Shown in pieces: positions 16,955-26,912 of a stretch of DNA of 64,000 nt (its first letter is position 1; each line of letters starts with the position of its first letter). A program made the translations under genes and the position numbers. Below the pieces are notes generated by a model. The model saw only the letters and a program-made list of their open reading frames with translations, ran no database searches and was not told the origin of the DNA. The DNA is from Marisediminitalea alba (GTDB lineage: Bacteria; Pseudomonadota; Gammaproteobacteria; Enterobacterales; Alteromonadaceae): NCBI RefSeq assembly GCF_002993365.1, contig NZ_PVNP01000047.1, forward strand, positions 44,548 to 108,547, given 5' to 3'.

Positions 16955-17119
16955 TATCGGTGGTACCTGTTGGCTTTATTGTTAATATAGTTGTTCACAT
17001 CATAGAGTTGTAAGCCCCCAACGTGCAAGCGTTTAAAATTGATCCAGCACTAAAAACAATCTACTAACGCCATTATGGAATTTAACGCTGTTTTAACAAA
17101 AAGCTTTTCATTACCCATA

Positions 17120-17134
17120 TTGTAATATAATATT
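17120..17134 (+). promoter_or_regulatory. Reference operator-like site upstream of SSS symporter
   Basis: TTGTAATATAATATT, used here as the reference for the locus, lies 45 bp before the symporter ATG. Part of it could also act as a -10 element, so its operator status is inferred from recurrence. Confidence 0.5.
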
Positions 17135-17178
17135 TTTTTAATTATTTTGAGCTGACATCATGGTATCAGGGTTATTAC

Positions 17179-18807
17179 ATGGTTGAATTAAGTACACTCG
17201 ACTGGCTGGTTCTGGCTGGTTTTTTTATTTTGTTACTTGGCGTGGTCGGGATGTCCATGCGGCAAAAAGAAGAAGATACGGCTGATTATTTTCTTGCCGG
17301 TCGTAATGCAAGCTGGCTGGTGATTGGTGCCTCAATCTTTGCCTCAAATATTGGCTCTGAGCATTTGGTTGGCCTGTCTGGTTCCGGTGCCCAGTCGGGG
17401 ATGGCGCTCGCTCACTGGGAATTGCAGTCGTGGATCATCCTGCTGCTTGGTTGGGTTTTTGTGCCCTTCTACTGGAGCAGTAAAGTTTACACCATGCCGG
17501 AGTTCCTGGAACGCCGCTACAACTCTGCTTCACGTACCTTCCTGTCGGTGATTTCACTGGTCAGTTACGTGTTAACCAAGGTTGCAGTAACGGTTTATGC
17601 CGGCGGTATTGCGTTTAAAACTATCCTTGGCATTGACAGTATCTGGGGAATCGACTTCTTCTGGATATCGGCGCTGGGCCTGGTCATCATTACCGGTATT
17701 TACACCGTACTCGGTGGCATGAAAGCCATCATGTGGACCTCGGTATTACAAACACCGGTACTGATCATCGGTTCGGTGGTAATCCTGGTCGTTGGCCTCG
17801 ATCAGGTTGGCGGCTGGTCTGAAGTAGAACGTATTAACGACGCTAATCTGCATCTGATTCGCTCAGCCAGCGATGTTGACTTCCCATGGCCTGGCATCAT
17901 TTTCGGCTCATTCATCATTGGTTTCTGGTACTGGTGTACCGACCAATACATCGTACAGCGTGTACTATCTGCTAAAGGCATTAAGGAAGCCCGTCGCGGT
18001 ACCATGTTTGCCGGTTACCTGAAGTTATTACCCGTGTTTATTTTCCTGTTCCCGGGCATGATTGCTGTGGCCCTTAAGGAAAAAGGCATTATCAATTACG
18101 CCAGCGCCGACCAGGCATTCCCGACACTGGTTGCTGAACTGCTGCCTTCAGGCGTTAAAGGGATTGTTATCGGCGGTCTGGTTGCCGCGCTGATGAGTTC
18201 ACTGGCATCACTGTTCAACTCTTCTGCTACGCTGTTTACCATCGATTTCTATAAGAAGTTCAAACCTGAATCCAGCGAAAACCACCTGCTTCAAGTGGGC
18301 CGTCTCGCCACTATCGTAATTGTTATTCTGGGTATCCTGTGGATCCCGGTGATGAGCTTAATCGCCGATGTGTTGTATGAGTATCTGCAGAGCGTACAGT
18401 CGCTTATTGCCCCAGGGATTGCAGCAGTGTTCCTGCTTGGCCTGGTAAGCCGTCGTATTACGCCGGCCGCTGGTTATGCCGGCCTGGTTTCGGGCTTTGT
18501 ACTGGGTATGATCAGACTGGTCATGCTGCCATTCAAAGACAGCCTGGCCAACACCAGCTTTGCCTGGATTGTGGAGATGAACTGGCTGTACTACTGTATC
18601 CTGTTGTTCGTCCTGGTGACTGTCATCATGATTGTGGTGAGTATGTTCACCAAAGCGGCCAGTGAAGAGAAACTGCAGGGCCTTACGTTCAGAACACTGG
18701 GCAAAGGTACCATGAAAGAAGTGGTCGATGGTCTGGATAAGTGGGATTACATCCATACCGTGGGTATATTGGGTATCACAGCTTTTATTTATATCCGCTT
18801 CTGGTAA
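17179..18807 (+). CDS. SSS-family sodium/sugar symporter
   Basis: A 542-aa inner-membrane Na+/solute symporter. Family blocks include DYFLAGRNASWLVIGASIFA, SNIGSEHLVGLSGSGAQSG, WYWCTDQYIVQRVLSAKG and MSSLASLFNSSATLFTIDFY. It resembles the SGLT branch but differs clearly from the gal-operon copy, especially in its longer C-terminus. It is divergent from the FadR-type regulator and followed, past a terminator, by a secreted esterase. The likely cargo is L-arabinose or another pentose released by the nearby GH43 enzymes; this is inferred from context. Confidence 0.9.
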   Translation: MVELSTLDWLVLAGFFILLLGVVGMSMRQKEEDTADYFLAGRNASWLVIGASIFASNIGSEHLVGLSGSGAQSGMALAHWELQSWIILLLGWVFVPFYWSSKVYTMPEFLERRYNSASRTFLSVISLVSYVLTKVAVTVYAGGIAFKTILGIDSIWGIDFFWISALGLVIITGIYTVLGGMKAIMWTSVLQTPVLIIGSVVILVVGLDQVGGWSEVERINDANLHLIRSASDVDFPWPGIIFGSFIIGFWYWCTDQYIVQRVLSAKGIKEARRGTMFAGYLKLLPVFIFLFPGMIAVALKEKGIINYASADQAFPTLVAELLPSGVKGIVIGGLVAALMSSLASLFNSSATLFTIDFYKKFKPESSENHLLQVGRLATIVIVILGILWIPVMSLIADVLYEYLQSVQSLIAPGIAAVFLLGLVSRRITPAAGYAGLVSGFVLGMIRLVMLPFKDSLANTSFAWIVEMNWLYYCILLFVLVTVIMIVVSMFTKAASEEKLQGLTFRTLGKGTMKEVVDGLDKWDYIHTVGILGITAFIYIRFW

Positions 18808-18813
18808 ACGACC

Positions 18814-18840
18814 AAGCCGGTGCCATCGTCACCGGCTTTT
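18814..18840 (+). terminator. Terminator after SSS symporter
   Basis: AAGCCGGTG/CACCGGCTT perfect 9-bp stem with seven-base loop and following T run. Confidence 0.85.
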
Positions 18841-18883
18841 CTTTATCTACACCAAACTAGCAAAAACTCCCCGGACTGACGCC

Positions 18884-19795
18884 ATGCTGAAGATACTCAC
18901 CTTAATGTTACTGGTAACATTTCCTGCTACAGCAACCACGTATAAGGTTTACTACCTTGGCGGCCAATCAAACATGGAAGGCTTTGGTGAAAATGTCGAT
19001 TTGCCAGCCAATTATCGGGCACCACTTAAATCAGTGCCCGTTTTCCAGGGCAATCCGGTAGCCGACTTTAAACCTGGTGGCGGCCTTGGCCTCTGGGATA
19101 CACTGCAACCGGGCTTCGGCCGACAGTTTTATTCCGACGGCAAAACCAATCAGCATTCAGACTATTTCGGCCCGGAACTGAGTTTTGGCCATCAGATTGC
19201 CAAACTGCATCCCGGGCAAAACGTGGCTTTGATTAAATACGCACTGGGCGGGTCTGCCCTCGGTTATGGGGTGGGTAACAACTGGTATCCTGACTATCGC
19301 CGTGGCAATGGTATTAACCAGTACGATAATTTTTTAACCGCAATCAGAAAGGCTGTCGCTACGCGGGATATTGATGGCGACGGAGAACCTGACACCCTGG
19401 TACCCGCTGGTATTATCTGGATGCAGGGTGAGTCTGATGCTTATGACAGCGAAATAACCGCCAATCGCTATCTGGAAAATCTGAAAACGATGATGGCGCT
19501 GTTCAGAGCCGCTCTTCGCAACCCGGATTTACCGGTGGTATTAGGCAAAATTACTGATTCAGGACTGGATCCCGAAGACGGTTTGCGAATGAACTGGGGC
19601 AGTCTGGTTCAGCAGGCACAGCTAGACTTTGTTGAGCAGGATAGCTGCGCAGCCCTGGTTACCGTCACTGAAAGCTTTACCCATCTTGATGATGGCTGGC
19701 ACTACACATCCGCGGATTACCTGACATTAGGGCGCCAATTTGCTGAACGAGTAGCACAACTGGAGAGTCAGTGTGCCACTCGCTCCTCTGAGTAG
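18884..19795 (+). CDS. Secreted carbohydrate acetylesterase (SASA / CE6-like)
   Basis: A 303-aa SGNH-type esterase. The ATG at 18884 is chosen because it gives a clean signal peptide (MLKILTLMLLVTFPATA). The nucleophile block YLGGQSNMEGFG carries the Ser. GIIWMQGESDA and the C-terminal HLDDGWHYT give the conserved blocks with the Asp-His pair. Family members remove acetyl groups from xylan, pectin or sialic acids. Placement next to the pentose symporter and arabinan hydrolases suggests deacetylation of plant polysaccharide in the periplasm. Confidence 0.85.
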   Translation: MLKILTLMLLVTFPATATTYKVYYLGGQSNMEGFGENVDLPANYRAPLKSVPVFQGNPVADFKPGGGLGLWDTLQPGFGRQFYSDGKTNQHSDYFGPELSFGHQIAKLHPGQNVALIKYALGGSALGYGVGNNWYPDYRRGNGINQYDNFLTAIRKAVATRDIDGDGEPDTLVPAGIIWMQGESDAYDSEITANRYLENLKTMMALFRAALRNPDLPVVLGKITDSGLDPEDGLRMNWGSLVQQAQLDFVEQDSCAALVTVTESFTHLDDGWHYTSADYLTLGRQFAERVAQLESQCATRSSE

Positions 19796-19812
19796 CTGAA
19801 GAAATCGAAGAT

Positions 19813-21156
19813 CTAGTCTTTCACCGGCAATCCACTGGGAACACTTTGTGGAATCAACTCAAGATCTTCCATAACACTTAAGTCAGTTAATGCTTCAAGA
19901 AATGCCAGTAAATCATCAACTTCGGCTGCGGTGAGCGAGACCGGTTGCAAGTCGTTAGCATCAATCACTATCTGACGTAGACTGAGGTCATCGTGGCCAA
20001 TCAAATCACCTTCATCCAGATCTTCACGGGAAGGTTTTACCAACTGACTGGGATCATAGTTTTCCAGTGCTGTGAGTGGATCAAGATGATGCATTACTAT
20101 CCCACGCAGCGTGGCATAAGCTCCGGTATGACCATAGGGCGCAGTTAAGGCCACATTACGCAGCGACGGCGTTCTGAATTTACCCCAGTCTTCATCCATT
20201 CGGGTTGCTTCTGCTCGGCCACGGTCCTGATGAGGCGTGCGCCCCTCACCGCCCGGCCCTACCTGTGGAATAGCAATACCGTAAAACTGGTGGTCAGTCT
20301 GAAATTTACCGCTATGGCAACTGCTGCAGTTAGCTGCACCGTAAAATAAATCCATACCACGCACCTGCTGAGCGGTCATTGCCTCAGAATCACCGCGCAG
20401 GTAAGCATCAAAGGGGCTGTTATCACTTCTGAAAGCGACGGTCTGAAACGCGGCCACCGCATTCGCATAGTGCTGAATCTTGATATCTGCCGGACGACGG
20501 ACATCATCGAAAGCCGCATCAAATAAACGAACATAATCCGGATTGACCCGCAGCCGCTCCATATAAGCATTCCAAAGCGGTGGGAAACTATTGTTACGGG
20601 AGAGAATCAAACGGGCGACGATTTCATTCTCAATCGGGTCGCCAAGCATTTCGTTTTGATTAAGAATAGGAAACAATGCCTGGCCCGCCAGCACGTTATG
20701 CAAGTCTGGTGGCGTATCGCGATTGGCAGCGGTATTCACCACCCCATTCTCTTCAAAGTGAATGCCATTCCAGTTCATATGAGTAAACTCTTTAGCGCCA
20801 AGGTTGTATAGATGTGGCGCATGACGGCCAATTCGCCCCTCAACCGCATCATCTCCCTCACCGGTATCGCGATAACGCCCCAGCCCTTTACCTCCCTCAC
20901 CTACGCCAAGTGACAAACCATCAGCACTGAATGTCAGGGGGTTGTGGCAGGTTGCACAGGAAATATTCTGATTGCCACTCATGATTTTATCGAAAAATAA
21001 CATGCGACCCAGCTCAACCAGTTCTTCATCCGGCGCGCCATTATAATGGTAATCCGAATCAACCACCGGGGATGGCAGGTCTTCCGCCAGGCCACTATGA
21101 ACAACACTGAGAAATAATGCACTTACGCAGAGCAGTGAGGAGTTTAATTTCATCAT
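19813..21156 (-). CDS. Di-haem cytochrome c peroxidase / MauG-family protein
   Basis: A 447-aa periplasmic protein with a signal peptide (about residues 1-24) and two haem c sites, CATCH near residue 77 and CSSCH near residue 275, the arrangement of CcpA/MauG proteins. RTPSLRNVALTAPYGHTGAY in the C-terminal part is the typical second-domain block with a haem-ligand His. It reduces H2O2 or oxidises a partner protein. It is longer than classical CcpA (about 320-350 aa), so it may be a MauG-like variant. It is convergent with the esterase gene and monocistronic. Confidence 0.9.
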   Translation of the reverse strand: MMKLNSSLLCVSALFLSVVHSGLAEDLPSPVVDSDYHYNGAPDEELVELGRMLFFDKIMSGNQNISCATCHNPLTFSADGLSLGVGEGGKGLGRYRDTGEGDDAVEGRIGRHAPHLYNLGAKEFTHMNWNGIHFEENGVVNTAANRDTPPDLHNVLAGQALFPILNQNEMLGDPIENEIVARLILSRNNSFPPLWNAYMERLRVNPDYVRLFDAAFDDVRRPADIKIQHYANAVAAFQTVAFRSDNSPFDAYLRGDSEAMTAQQVRGMDLFYGAANCSSCHSGKFQTDHQFYGIAIPQVGPGGEGRTPHQDRGRAEATRMDEDWGKFRTPSLRNVALTAPYGHTGAYATLRGIVMHHLDPLTALENYDPSQLVKPSREDLDEGDLIGHDDLSLRQIVIDANDLQPVSLTAAEVDDLLAFLEALTDLSVMEDLELIPQSVPSGLPVKD

Positions 21157-21550
21157 TAATTCCTTTTAATGGCGGTTTATGTGGACTAAACCGGAAAAAT
21201 AGAAAAGTTATTTTTGCTGTACATTTTTTACACAGCAAGGAAAGGGCCAGTTTTTTACATAAGAAATTTCATATAGTTAAAATTCAGGCCGGGGGAAGCT
21301 GTAAAAAAAAGCGACAAAAATTGCCCATTACTCTTAGCCAATGGAACTTTTTGGTGCAGTGCGCTCGCTTTTCGCAATCCATCCATACAGGTCGGTCGAC
21401 GTATTGCTTACGACGCCGGGCGTTTTCGGGGAGCTAACAACTATCCCTCGGTATCTGCCGCAATCTGTTGGTATCCACCGGGTATTAGGTTACGCTGAAC
21501 TGCCGTATTTTTGCTTGCGGTTAGTCTCGCTATTTTCAGACAGGATTGTC
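21157..21550. other. Intergenic region between peroxidase and AEC genes
   Basis: This 394-bp gap separates divergent genes and probably holds both promoters. Open frames across it show no recognisable protein. It is AT-rich to about 21330. An AGGA Shine-Dalgarno sits just before the AEC start. Confidence 0.5.
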
Positions 21551-22453
21551 ATGTCAGACAGCTTTGCTTTACTGCCCATTATTGAGCGCATCTTTGCCAC
21601 CGTTTTTCCGTTATTTGCCATGGTGATGGTGGGATTTCTTTATGCCCGCAAAACCGACTCCGACATGGGCGTTGCCAACCGCATCAACATCGACATTTTT
21701 GTGCCCGCGTTAATCTTCTCTGTAATGGCGTCCAAGTCCTTTGATTTGTTCAGTTATCTCGACTTAATGTTGGGGACTTTGCTGATGGTTATCGGCTCCG
21801 GCTTACTGGCACTGCCGGTGTGTAAATGGCTGGGCCTCTCGCCCAAAATTTTCGCCCCACCCACCATGTTTAACAACTGCGGTAACCTGGGCCTGCCCCT
21901 GGCCCTACTGGCCTTTGGTGAAGCAGGGTTAAGTGCGGCTATCGCCATGTTCCTGGTCAGTACGTTGCTGCATTTCTCGCTGGGCGTTTACATCCTGCAT
22001 GACAAAGCTCAGCTAAGAACGCTGGCAACCAATCCAATGGTAATGGCTACCGCAGCCGGGCTGGTATGGAGTTTATCCGGCTGGACATTACCGGTATGGG
22101 TCAGCACACCTATCGACATGCTGGGGCAGATTTCCATCCCGCTGATGTTGTTTGCGCTGGGAGTTCGCATGACCGATGTGGACTTTGCCGACTGGCGTTC
22201 CGGCCTGTTCTGGGGGTTATACGGGCCTTTAACCGGCTTTATAGTCGCTTACCCGTTTGCTCTGCTGGCGCGGCTATCTGGCGAACATACGGCGTATTTC
22301 GTACTGTTTTCAGTCCTGCCACCAGCTGTGCTCAATTTTATGCTGGCAGAGCGCTACAAACAGGCGCCACACACGGTGGCGTCGATTGTTTTACTCGGCA
22401 ATATTGCCAGTCTGGTAGTGGTGCCGGTGGCGCTATTCTTTGTGCTCGACTAG
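21551..22453 (+). CDS. AEC-family (auxin efflux carrier) transporter
   Basis: A 300-aa inner-membrane protein with about ten helices and the AEC/membrane-transport fold. The block FNNCGNLGLPLALLAFGEAG is diagnostic, and IPLMLFALGVRM is the repeat-two counterpart. The start at 21551 is preferred because AGGA lies upstream and the protein then begins with a family-typical N-terminus; a longer reading adds 70 atypical residues. Members export carboxylates or malonate; substrate is unknown. Its stop overlaps the stop of the convergent GH43 gene by three bases. Confidence 0.85.
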   Translation: MSDSFALLPIIERIFATVFPLFAMVMVGFLYARKTDSDMGVANRINIDIFVPALIFSVMASKSFDLFSYLDLMLGTLLMVIGSGLLALPVCKWLGLSPKIFAPPTMFNNCGNLGLPLALLAFGEAGLSAAIAMFLVSTLLHFSLGVYILHDKAQLRTLATNPMVMATAAGLVWSLSGWTLPVWVSTPIDMLGQISIPLMLFALGVRMTDVDFADWRSGLFWGLYGPLTGFIVAYPFALLARLSGEHTAYFVLFSVLPPAVLNFMLAERYKQAPHTVASIVLLGNIASLVVVPVALFFVLD

Positions 22454-23484
22454 TCAGTTTTATCGCTGAAAAATACCGGAAACCCTTTAGCATCCCAGTA
22501 AATCACCCGGGCTCTGGCGTGACGGTTAGGATCAGTAAGTGGCGTCCCGCGCAGGGTTTTGTAATCACGGCTGTGGTAAATCATCAGGTCGGTTTCACCA
22601 TCCTCGGCTTTTACAAAACTATTGTGGCCTGGACCATAGCGGCCCACCGCTGCATTGGTAGTAAACACCGGCTCTGCTTTTTTATGCCAGCTGGCAGGAT
22701 CAAGTAGATCCGCGTCTTCATCGGCCCACAGCAACCCCATGGCATAGCGGTGATCGGTGGCACTGGCCGAATAGGTCACGAGCACCCGGCCGTGGCGAAT
22801 AAGCACTGCGGCCCCTTCGTTAACCTTGTAACCGGCGACTTCCCAATCCAGAGTAGGCTCACTCAACAAGGTAACTGTGTCGAACTTAATTGAGGTAGGC
22901 GAGTCCATCTCGGCTATCCACAGCGCCGAATTATAACTGCGCCTGGCATCCTGCTGGGCCCAAACCAGATACCGTTTGCCGCCATGTTCAAAGGTTGTGG
23001 CATCCAGCGAGAAAGAGTCAACCGGCGTCTGAATGCGACCGGCTTCGGTCCATTCTCCGTCCATAGGGTTCGCTGCGGTATTTTTCAGCGCATACATTCT
23101 GATACTCCAGGGCGCATCCACATCTCCGGCGGCAAAATAGATATACCAGTCGCCGTCCACCTCGTGTAACTCCGGGGCCCAGATATTAACGCTCATCGGC
23201 CCCTTGTCGTTCTTGCGCCAGATAACTTTCGGCTCGGCAATTTTCAAATCATTGAGCCGGCAGGCCGCGCGCAGCTCTATCTCATCAAACTTTGGAGACG
23301 TACCGATAAAGGTATAACAACCGTCCTCGTGCTGTACAATCCAGGGATCAGCCCGCTGGACCACGATAGGATTATCAATAGGCTCAAGCGCTACAGACAA
23401 TGCCGGTGCGGCGCTTAACGTTGCAAAGGCGGTACAGGCGATGGTCAGGCTGGTGCGCAGCATGGTTTTAAAATCAAACAACAT
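22450..23484 (-). CDS. Secreted GH43-family glycoside hydrolase (probable arabinosidase)
   Basis: A 344-aa five-bladed propeller hydrolase with an N-terminal signal peptide (hydrophobic stretch ending SAAPALSVA). Catalytic-type acidic residues appear in order: the base Asp in VVQRADPWIV, the pKa-modulating Asp in SFSLDATTF, and the acid Glu in YKVNEGAAVL. AAGGA precedes the ATG at 23484. It is divergent from the endo-arabinanase, with an operator-like site in the shared gap. It is probably an alpha-L-arabinofuranosidase acting on arabinan side chains or oligosaccharides; subfamily not assigned. Confidence 0.85.
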   Translation of the reverse strand: MLFDFKTMLRTSLTIACTAFATLSAAPALSVALEPIDNPIVVQRADPWIVQHEDGCYTFIGTSPKFDEIELRAACRLNDLKIAEPKVIWRKNDKGPMSVNIWAPELHEVDGDWYIYFAAGDVDAPWSIRMYALKNTAANPMDGEWTEAGRIQTPVDSFSLDATTFEHGGKRYLVWAQQDARRSYNSALWIAEMDSPTSIKFDTVTLLSEPTLDWEVAGYKVNEGAAVLIRHGRVLVTYSASATDHRYAMGLLWADEDADLLDPASWHKKAEPVFTTNAAVGRYGPGHNSFVKAEDGETDLMIYHSRDYKTLRGTPLTDPNRHARARVIYWDAKGFPVFFSDKTD

Positions 23485-23546
23485 AGCGAGTCCTTGGTTT
23501 AAAAATGAACGGGCAATTGCGGTTGCGCAGTTGCTAATCAATTATT

Positions 23547-23561
23547 AATATTGTATTACAT
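23547..23561 (-). promoter_or_regulatory. Operator-like site between divergent GH43 genes
   Basis: Read leftward the site is ATGTAATACAATATT, matching the reference element at 13 of 15 positions. On the other strand it contains TTGTATTACAT, close to the TNGTNNNACNA form reported for FadR-family operators. It lies between the two arabinan hydrolase genes. Confidence 0.55.
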
Positions 23562-23621
23562 ATTTAACATGATTATTGCTACACTTAGCAAGTTCTTTTA
23601 CAGGTGCTTTCAGAGGTAAAA

Positions 23622-24674
23622 ATGATTCAAAGCCGTAAACGGAAAACCAGTGCAACCAGATTGCGCTTAGTCTTAACAAGCTTACTCAGCGGTGCCTTTT
23701 TAATGGGCTGTGGTGCCCAGGCAAAACAGGTGGAGGTGCATGATCCGGTTATGACCAAAGCCGGTGATACTTACTATGTGTTCAGTACCGGGCCGGGGAT
23801 CACCTATTACGAATCCAAGGATATGCAAAACTGGACCCTGACCGGGCGCGTGTTTCCCGACGAGCCTAGCTGGGCCAAGCGTATCTCGCCAAGTTTTGAC
23901 GGCCACTTGTGGGCACCAGACATTTACCAGAAAAACGGTAAATTTTATTTGTATTACTCGGTTTCGGCATTTGGTAAGAACACTTCTGCCATTGGCGTAA
24001 CCGTTAATGAAAGTCTCGATCCGCAATCACCAGACTACAAATGGATAGACTACGGGATTGTGGTGGAATCGGTGCCGCATCGTGATCACTGGAATGCCAT
24101 CGACCCGGCCATTGTTGAAGACGACGACGGCAATGCATGGATGAGCTTTGGCTCGTTCTGGGATGGCCTGAAACTGGTTAAGCTCGATGATGACTTAGTG
24201 CGTCTGGCAGAGCCGCAGGAATGGTATTCCATTGCCAGCCGACCAGGTTCCAATGTTGCCGACAGTGCTGATCCAGGCGAAGGGGCTATCGAGGCGCCCT
24301 ATATTTTTAAGCAAAACGGTTATTATTATTTGTTTGTGTCATTTGATAAATGTTGTCGCGGGATGGACAGCACTTACAACGTACGCGTAGGACGTAGCAA
24401 ATCAGTTACCGGTCCGTACCTCGACCGTGATGGCAAGTCGTTAATGGCAGGCGGCGGCACCATGGTGATAGAAGGTAACGACGACTGGGTAGCACTGGGG
24501 CACAATGCGGCGTACACCTTTGATGGTAAGGATTACCTGGTATTGCACGCCTATGAAACAGCCGATAACGCGTTGCAAAAGCTGCGTATTCTGCCAATGA
24601 GTTGGGATAATGACTGGCCAGTGGTTGACCCGGCTGATCTCAACAAGCGCACCACTGAACTTCTGAAAAAATAA
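23622..24674 (+). CDS. GH43 endo-1,5-alpha-L-arabinanase, lipoprotein
   Basis: A 350-aa propeller enzyme that cuts the arabinan backbone. A lipobox (SGAFLMGC) suggests anchoring to a membrane. The catalytic trio is visible: Asp in EVHDPVMTK, Asp in WNAIDPAIV and Glu in EGAIEAPYIF. The block GHLWAPDIYQKNGKFYLYYS is typical of endo-arabinanases such as Cellvibrio Arb43A. The start at 23622 is chosen because AGAGG precedes it. It is divergent from the other GH43 gene and followed by a strong terminator. Confidence 0.9.
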   Translation: MIQSRKRKTSATRLRLVLTSLLSGAFLMGCGAQAKQVEVHDPVMTKAGDTYYVFSTGPGITYYESKDMQNWTLTGRVFPDEPSWAKRISPSFDGHLWAPDIYQKNGKFYLYYSVSAFGKNTSAIGVTVNESLDPQSPDYKWIDYGIVVESVPHRDHWNAIDPAIVEDDDGNAWMSFGSFWDGLKLVKLDDDLVRLAEPQEWYSIASRPGSNVADSADPGEGAIEAPYIFKQNGYYYLFVSFDKCCRGMDSTYNVRVGRSKSVTGPYLDRDGKSLMAGGGTMVIEGNDDWVALGHNAAYTFDGKDYLVLHAYETADNALQKLRILPMSWDNDWPVVDPADLNKRTTELLKK

Positions 24675-24687
24675 CCTTTCTTCAGCT

Positions 24688-24737
24688 TCCCGTGCGTTGT
24701 CGATGGATACGACAGACCCACGCGCACGGGAGTTTTT
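24688..24737 (+). terminator. Terminator after endo-arabinanase
   Basis: CCCGTGCG pairs with CGCACGGG across a long loop that could itself fold, followed by TTTTTCTT. Confidence 0.7.
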
Positions 24738-24849
24738 CTTACTGTATTGATCCAGCCCACTGTTTTTCCATACGTTATTTCAGTATCCTGATGGTACAAA
24801 TTTTCTTCTCTGTTCTCGGTTTCACAGGGTTTGTGTTGCGGGAGTTCCC

Positions 24850-26688
24850 ATGCTTTCTATTCCGCATGCCTGGCATGCTCATTATGTATTTCTGGTTATT
24901 GGTCTGGCCGCGCTATTAATGGCCAGTAATCGCGTGCGCTATGACATGATTGCTATATCGGTAGTGTTGGCCCTGATGTTGGGCGGCGTGTTGTCGGTGC
25001 AGGCGTCACTGGCCGGCTTTGGTAATCCGGTGGTAGTGCTCATTGGCGCCCTGTTGATTGTTGGCGAAATGCTCGACCGCACCGGTTTTGCCCGCTTTGT
25101 GGGTGACTGGATTGGTCGGCACAGTCATAGCTCCACCAATAAGTTGTTAATTATGCTTATGCTGGCCAGCGCTATTTTAAGTGCCGTAATGAGTTCAACG
25201 GCGGTCGTGGCCATTTTTATTCCCATCGTTATGCGTATCGCCAAGCAAACCGGTAACAGTGCCAGTCAATTACTGTTACCCATGTCTTACGCTGCACTGG
25301 TGAGCGGTATGCTGACCCTCATTGCAACGCCGCCTAACCTGGTGATAAGCGGCGAGCTGAGCGCTCAGGGTTATGAGCCTCTGCGGTTTTTCACGTTCAC
25401 GTTACCGGGGCTGGTCGTGCTTGGTGGCCTGATGCTTTACATGTTGCTGGTTGGCCGTAAGTGGCTACCAAACAACGGTAAAGCAGAACATCAATCTGCC
25501 CAGCGGTCGATTAAAGCCCTGTGGGACGACTACCGTGTGAACCGTGAACTGGTTTACCTGCGTATCGACGAGGAGTCGCCTCTGCACGGCAAAACCATCG
25601 CCCAGAGCGGCTTGTACGACAATTACGGCTTGCGCATTCTTGATCTGTCCCAGCGTGTTCGGGGCTGGCGGGAATTAAAAGCCGGCGTTTCGCCCGATAT
25701 CGTACTGCATGCCGGGGATGTGCTGCATGTCGCTATTCCGCCTGAGCAACTGGCACCGGTGGAAAGCCAGGTAATGCTGATGCCATTTCACCCCTCGCAA
25801 CTGGAAACCCAGTATCGCAGCTGGGAGTTCGGCGCTGAAAGCGTGCTGGTTCACCCGGAATCAAAGCTTATTGGTAAGTCGGTGCGGGAGGCTAAATTCC
25901 GCGATCACTACGGCCTGGATGTATTTGGTGTAAGGCGTAACCGCCAGTCCCTGGATGACTATCAGAATCAAAAACTGCAAGCATCTGATTGCTTACTGGT
26001 AACCGGCCCCTGGGCTAAGATTATGCAACTTCAACAGCAAAACCACGATTTTGTGGTGCTGGAAACGCCCGCCGAAGCTGCCGATGTGGTACCAGCATTC
26101 CGGCGCATGCCGGTAGCTCTGGCCATCACGACCTTTATGGTACTCAGTTCGGTTTTCAACTGGATGCCGCTGGTGGCAGCCGTGTTAATCTCAGTCATCG
26201 CGGCAGTCATCACCCGTTGTCTTACCGCAGCCGACGCTTACCGGGCCATTCACTGGCAAAGCCTGGTATTACTGGCCGGTATGTTACCCCTGGCTGACGC
26301 CCTGCAACAAACCGGCGGCACCGATATGATTGTGGGTAGTATGATAGGCTCGGCAGGTGACGCATCCCCGCAAACCCTGCTGGTGCTGCTGTTCGCGATT
26401 ACTGCTTTGCTAACCAATATTTTATCCAATACTGCCTCAGCAGTCCTCATGGCGCCTATCGCCATCAGCGTGGCCCACCAGCTGGGCGTATCGCCCTACC
26501 CACTGGCAATGACCGTTCTGTTTGCTGCATCAGCGGCCTTTATGACCCCTATCGCCTCACCTATCATTACGTTGATTGTGGAGCCCGGCAAGTACCGCTT
26601 TTTCGATTTTATCAAACTGGGCAGCCCTATGCTGGTCTGGGTATTTGTATGCTGTTATTTCCTTATTCCCTTCTTTTTCCCCTGGTAG
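24850..26688 (+). CDS. SLC13/DASS-type permease with two RCK_C domains
   Basis: A 612-aa inner-membrane protein. N-terminal helices carry the block SAVMSSTAVVAIFIPIV and LIATPPNLVISGE. A soluble insert (about residues 220-410) holds two RCK_C/TrkA_C domains (SPLHGKTIAQSGLYDNYG and SKLIGKSVREAKFRDHYG). A second helical set follows, with NILSNTASAVLMAPIAI and FMTPIASPI. This arrangement is typical of the YfbS-like branch of the SLC13 family (divalent anions or dicarboxylates). It is not obviously tied to sugar use; the substrate is unknown. Confidence 0.87.
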   Translation: MLSIPHAWHAHYVFLVIGLAALLMASNRVRYDMIAISVVLALMLGGVLSVQASLAGFGNPVVVLIGALLIVGEMLDRTGFARFVGDWIGRHSHSSTNKLLIMLMLASAILSAVMSSTAVVAIFIPIVMRIAKQTGNSASQLLLPMSYAALVSGMLTLIATPPNLVISGELSAQGYEPLRFFTFTLPGLVVLGGLMLYMLLVGRKWLPNNGKAEHQSAQRSIKALWDDYRVNRELVYLRIDEESPLHGKTIAQSGLYDNYGLRILDLSQRVRGWRELKAGVSPDIVLHAGDVLHVAIPPEQLAPVESQVMLMPFHPSQLETQYRSWEFGAESVLVHPESKLIGKSVREAKFRDHYGLDVFGVRRNRQSLDDYQNQKLQASDCLLVTGPWAKIMQLQQQNHDFVVLETPAEAADVVPAFRRMPVALAITTFMVLSSVFNWMPLVAAVLISVIAAVITRCLTAADAYRAIHWQSLVLLAGMLPLADALQQTGGTDMIVGSMIGSAGDASPQTLLVLLFAITALLTNILSNTASAVLMAPIAISVAHQLGVSPYPLAMTVLFAASAAFMTPIASPIITLIVEPGKYRFFDFIKLGSPMLVWVFVCCYFLIPFFFPW

Positions 26689-26728
26689 CGATTCATTAAC
26701 ACCGGATGTTAACGAATCGCTACTTATG

Positions 26729-26750
26729 GTCTGCGCAGTGGCGCAGACCA
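26729..26750. other. Hairpin after SLC13-type permease gene
   Basis: GGTCTGCGC-AGTG-GCGCAGACC forms a perfect 9-bp stem about 40 bp past the stop codon. It lacks a T run, so it may stabilise mRNA or be a weak terminator. Confidence 0.5.
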
Positions 26751-26870
26751 GACTATACTTGCCCTGCAGACTATCAAAAGCTAAATAAATGTTAAAGTTT
26801 GTCTTTTTATGCTTCAAATTTGGTCACAGCAGGAGTATCTTTAGCTAATTAGTTAAGCCCCCTAACAATT

Positions 26871-26894
26871 AACAGCGAACCTCACTTCGCTGTT
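26871..26894 (+). other. 5'-UTR hairpin before GMC oxidoreductase
   Basis: AACAGCGAA-CCTCAC-TTCGCTGTT is a perfect 9-bp stem ending 18 bases before the ATG and just upstream of the GAGG ribosome site. It could influence translation or mRNA stability. Confidence 0.45.
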
Positions 26895-26912
26895 ATAAGC
26901 ACTGAGGTAGTA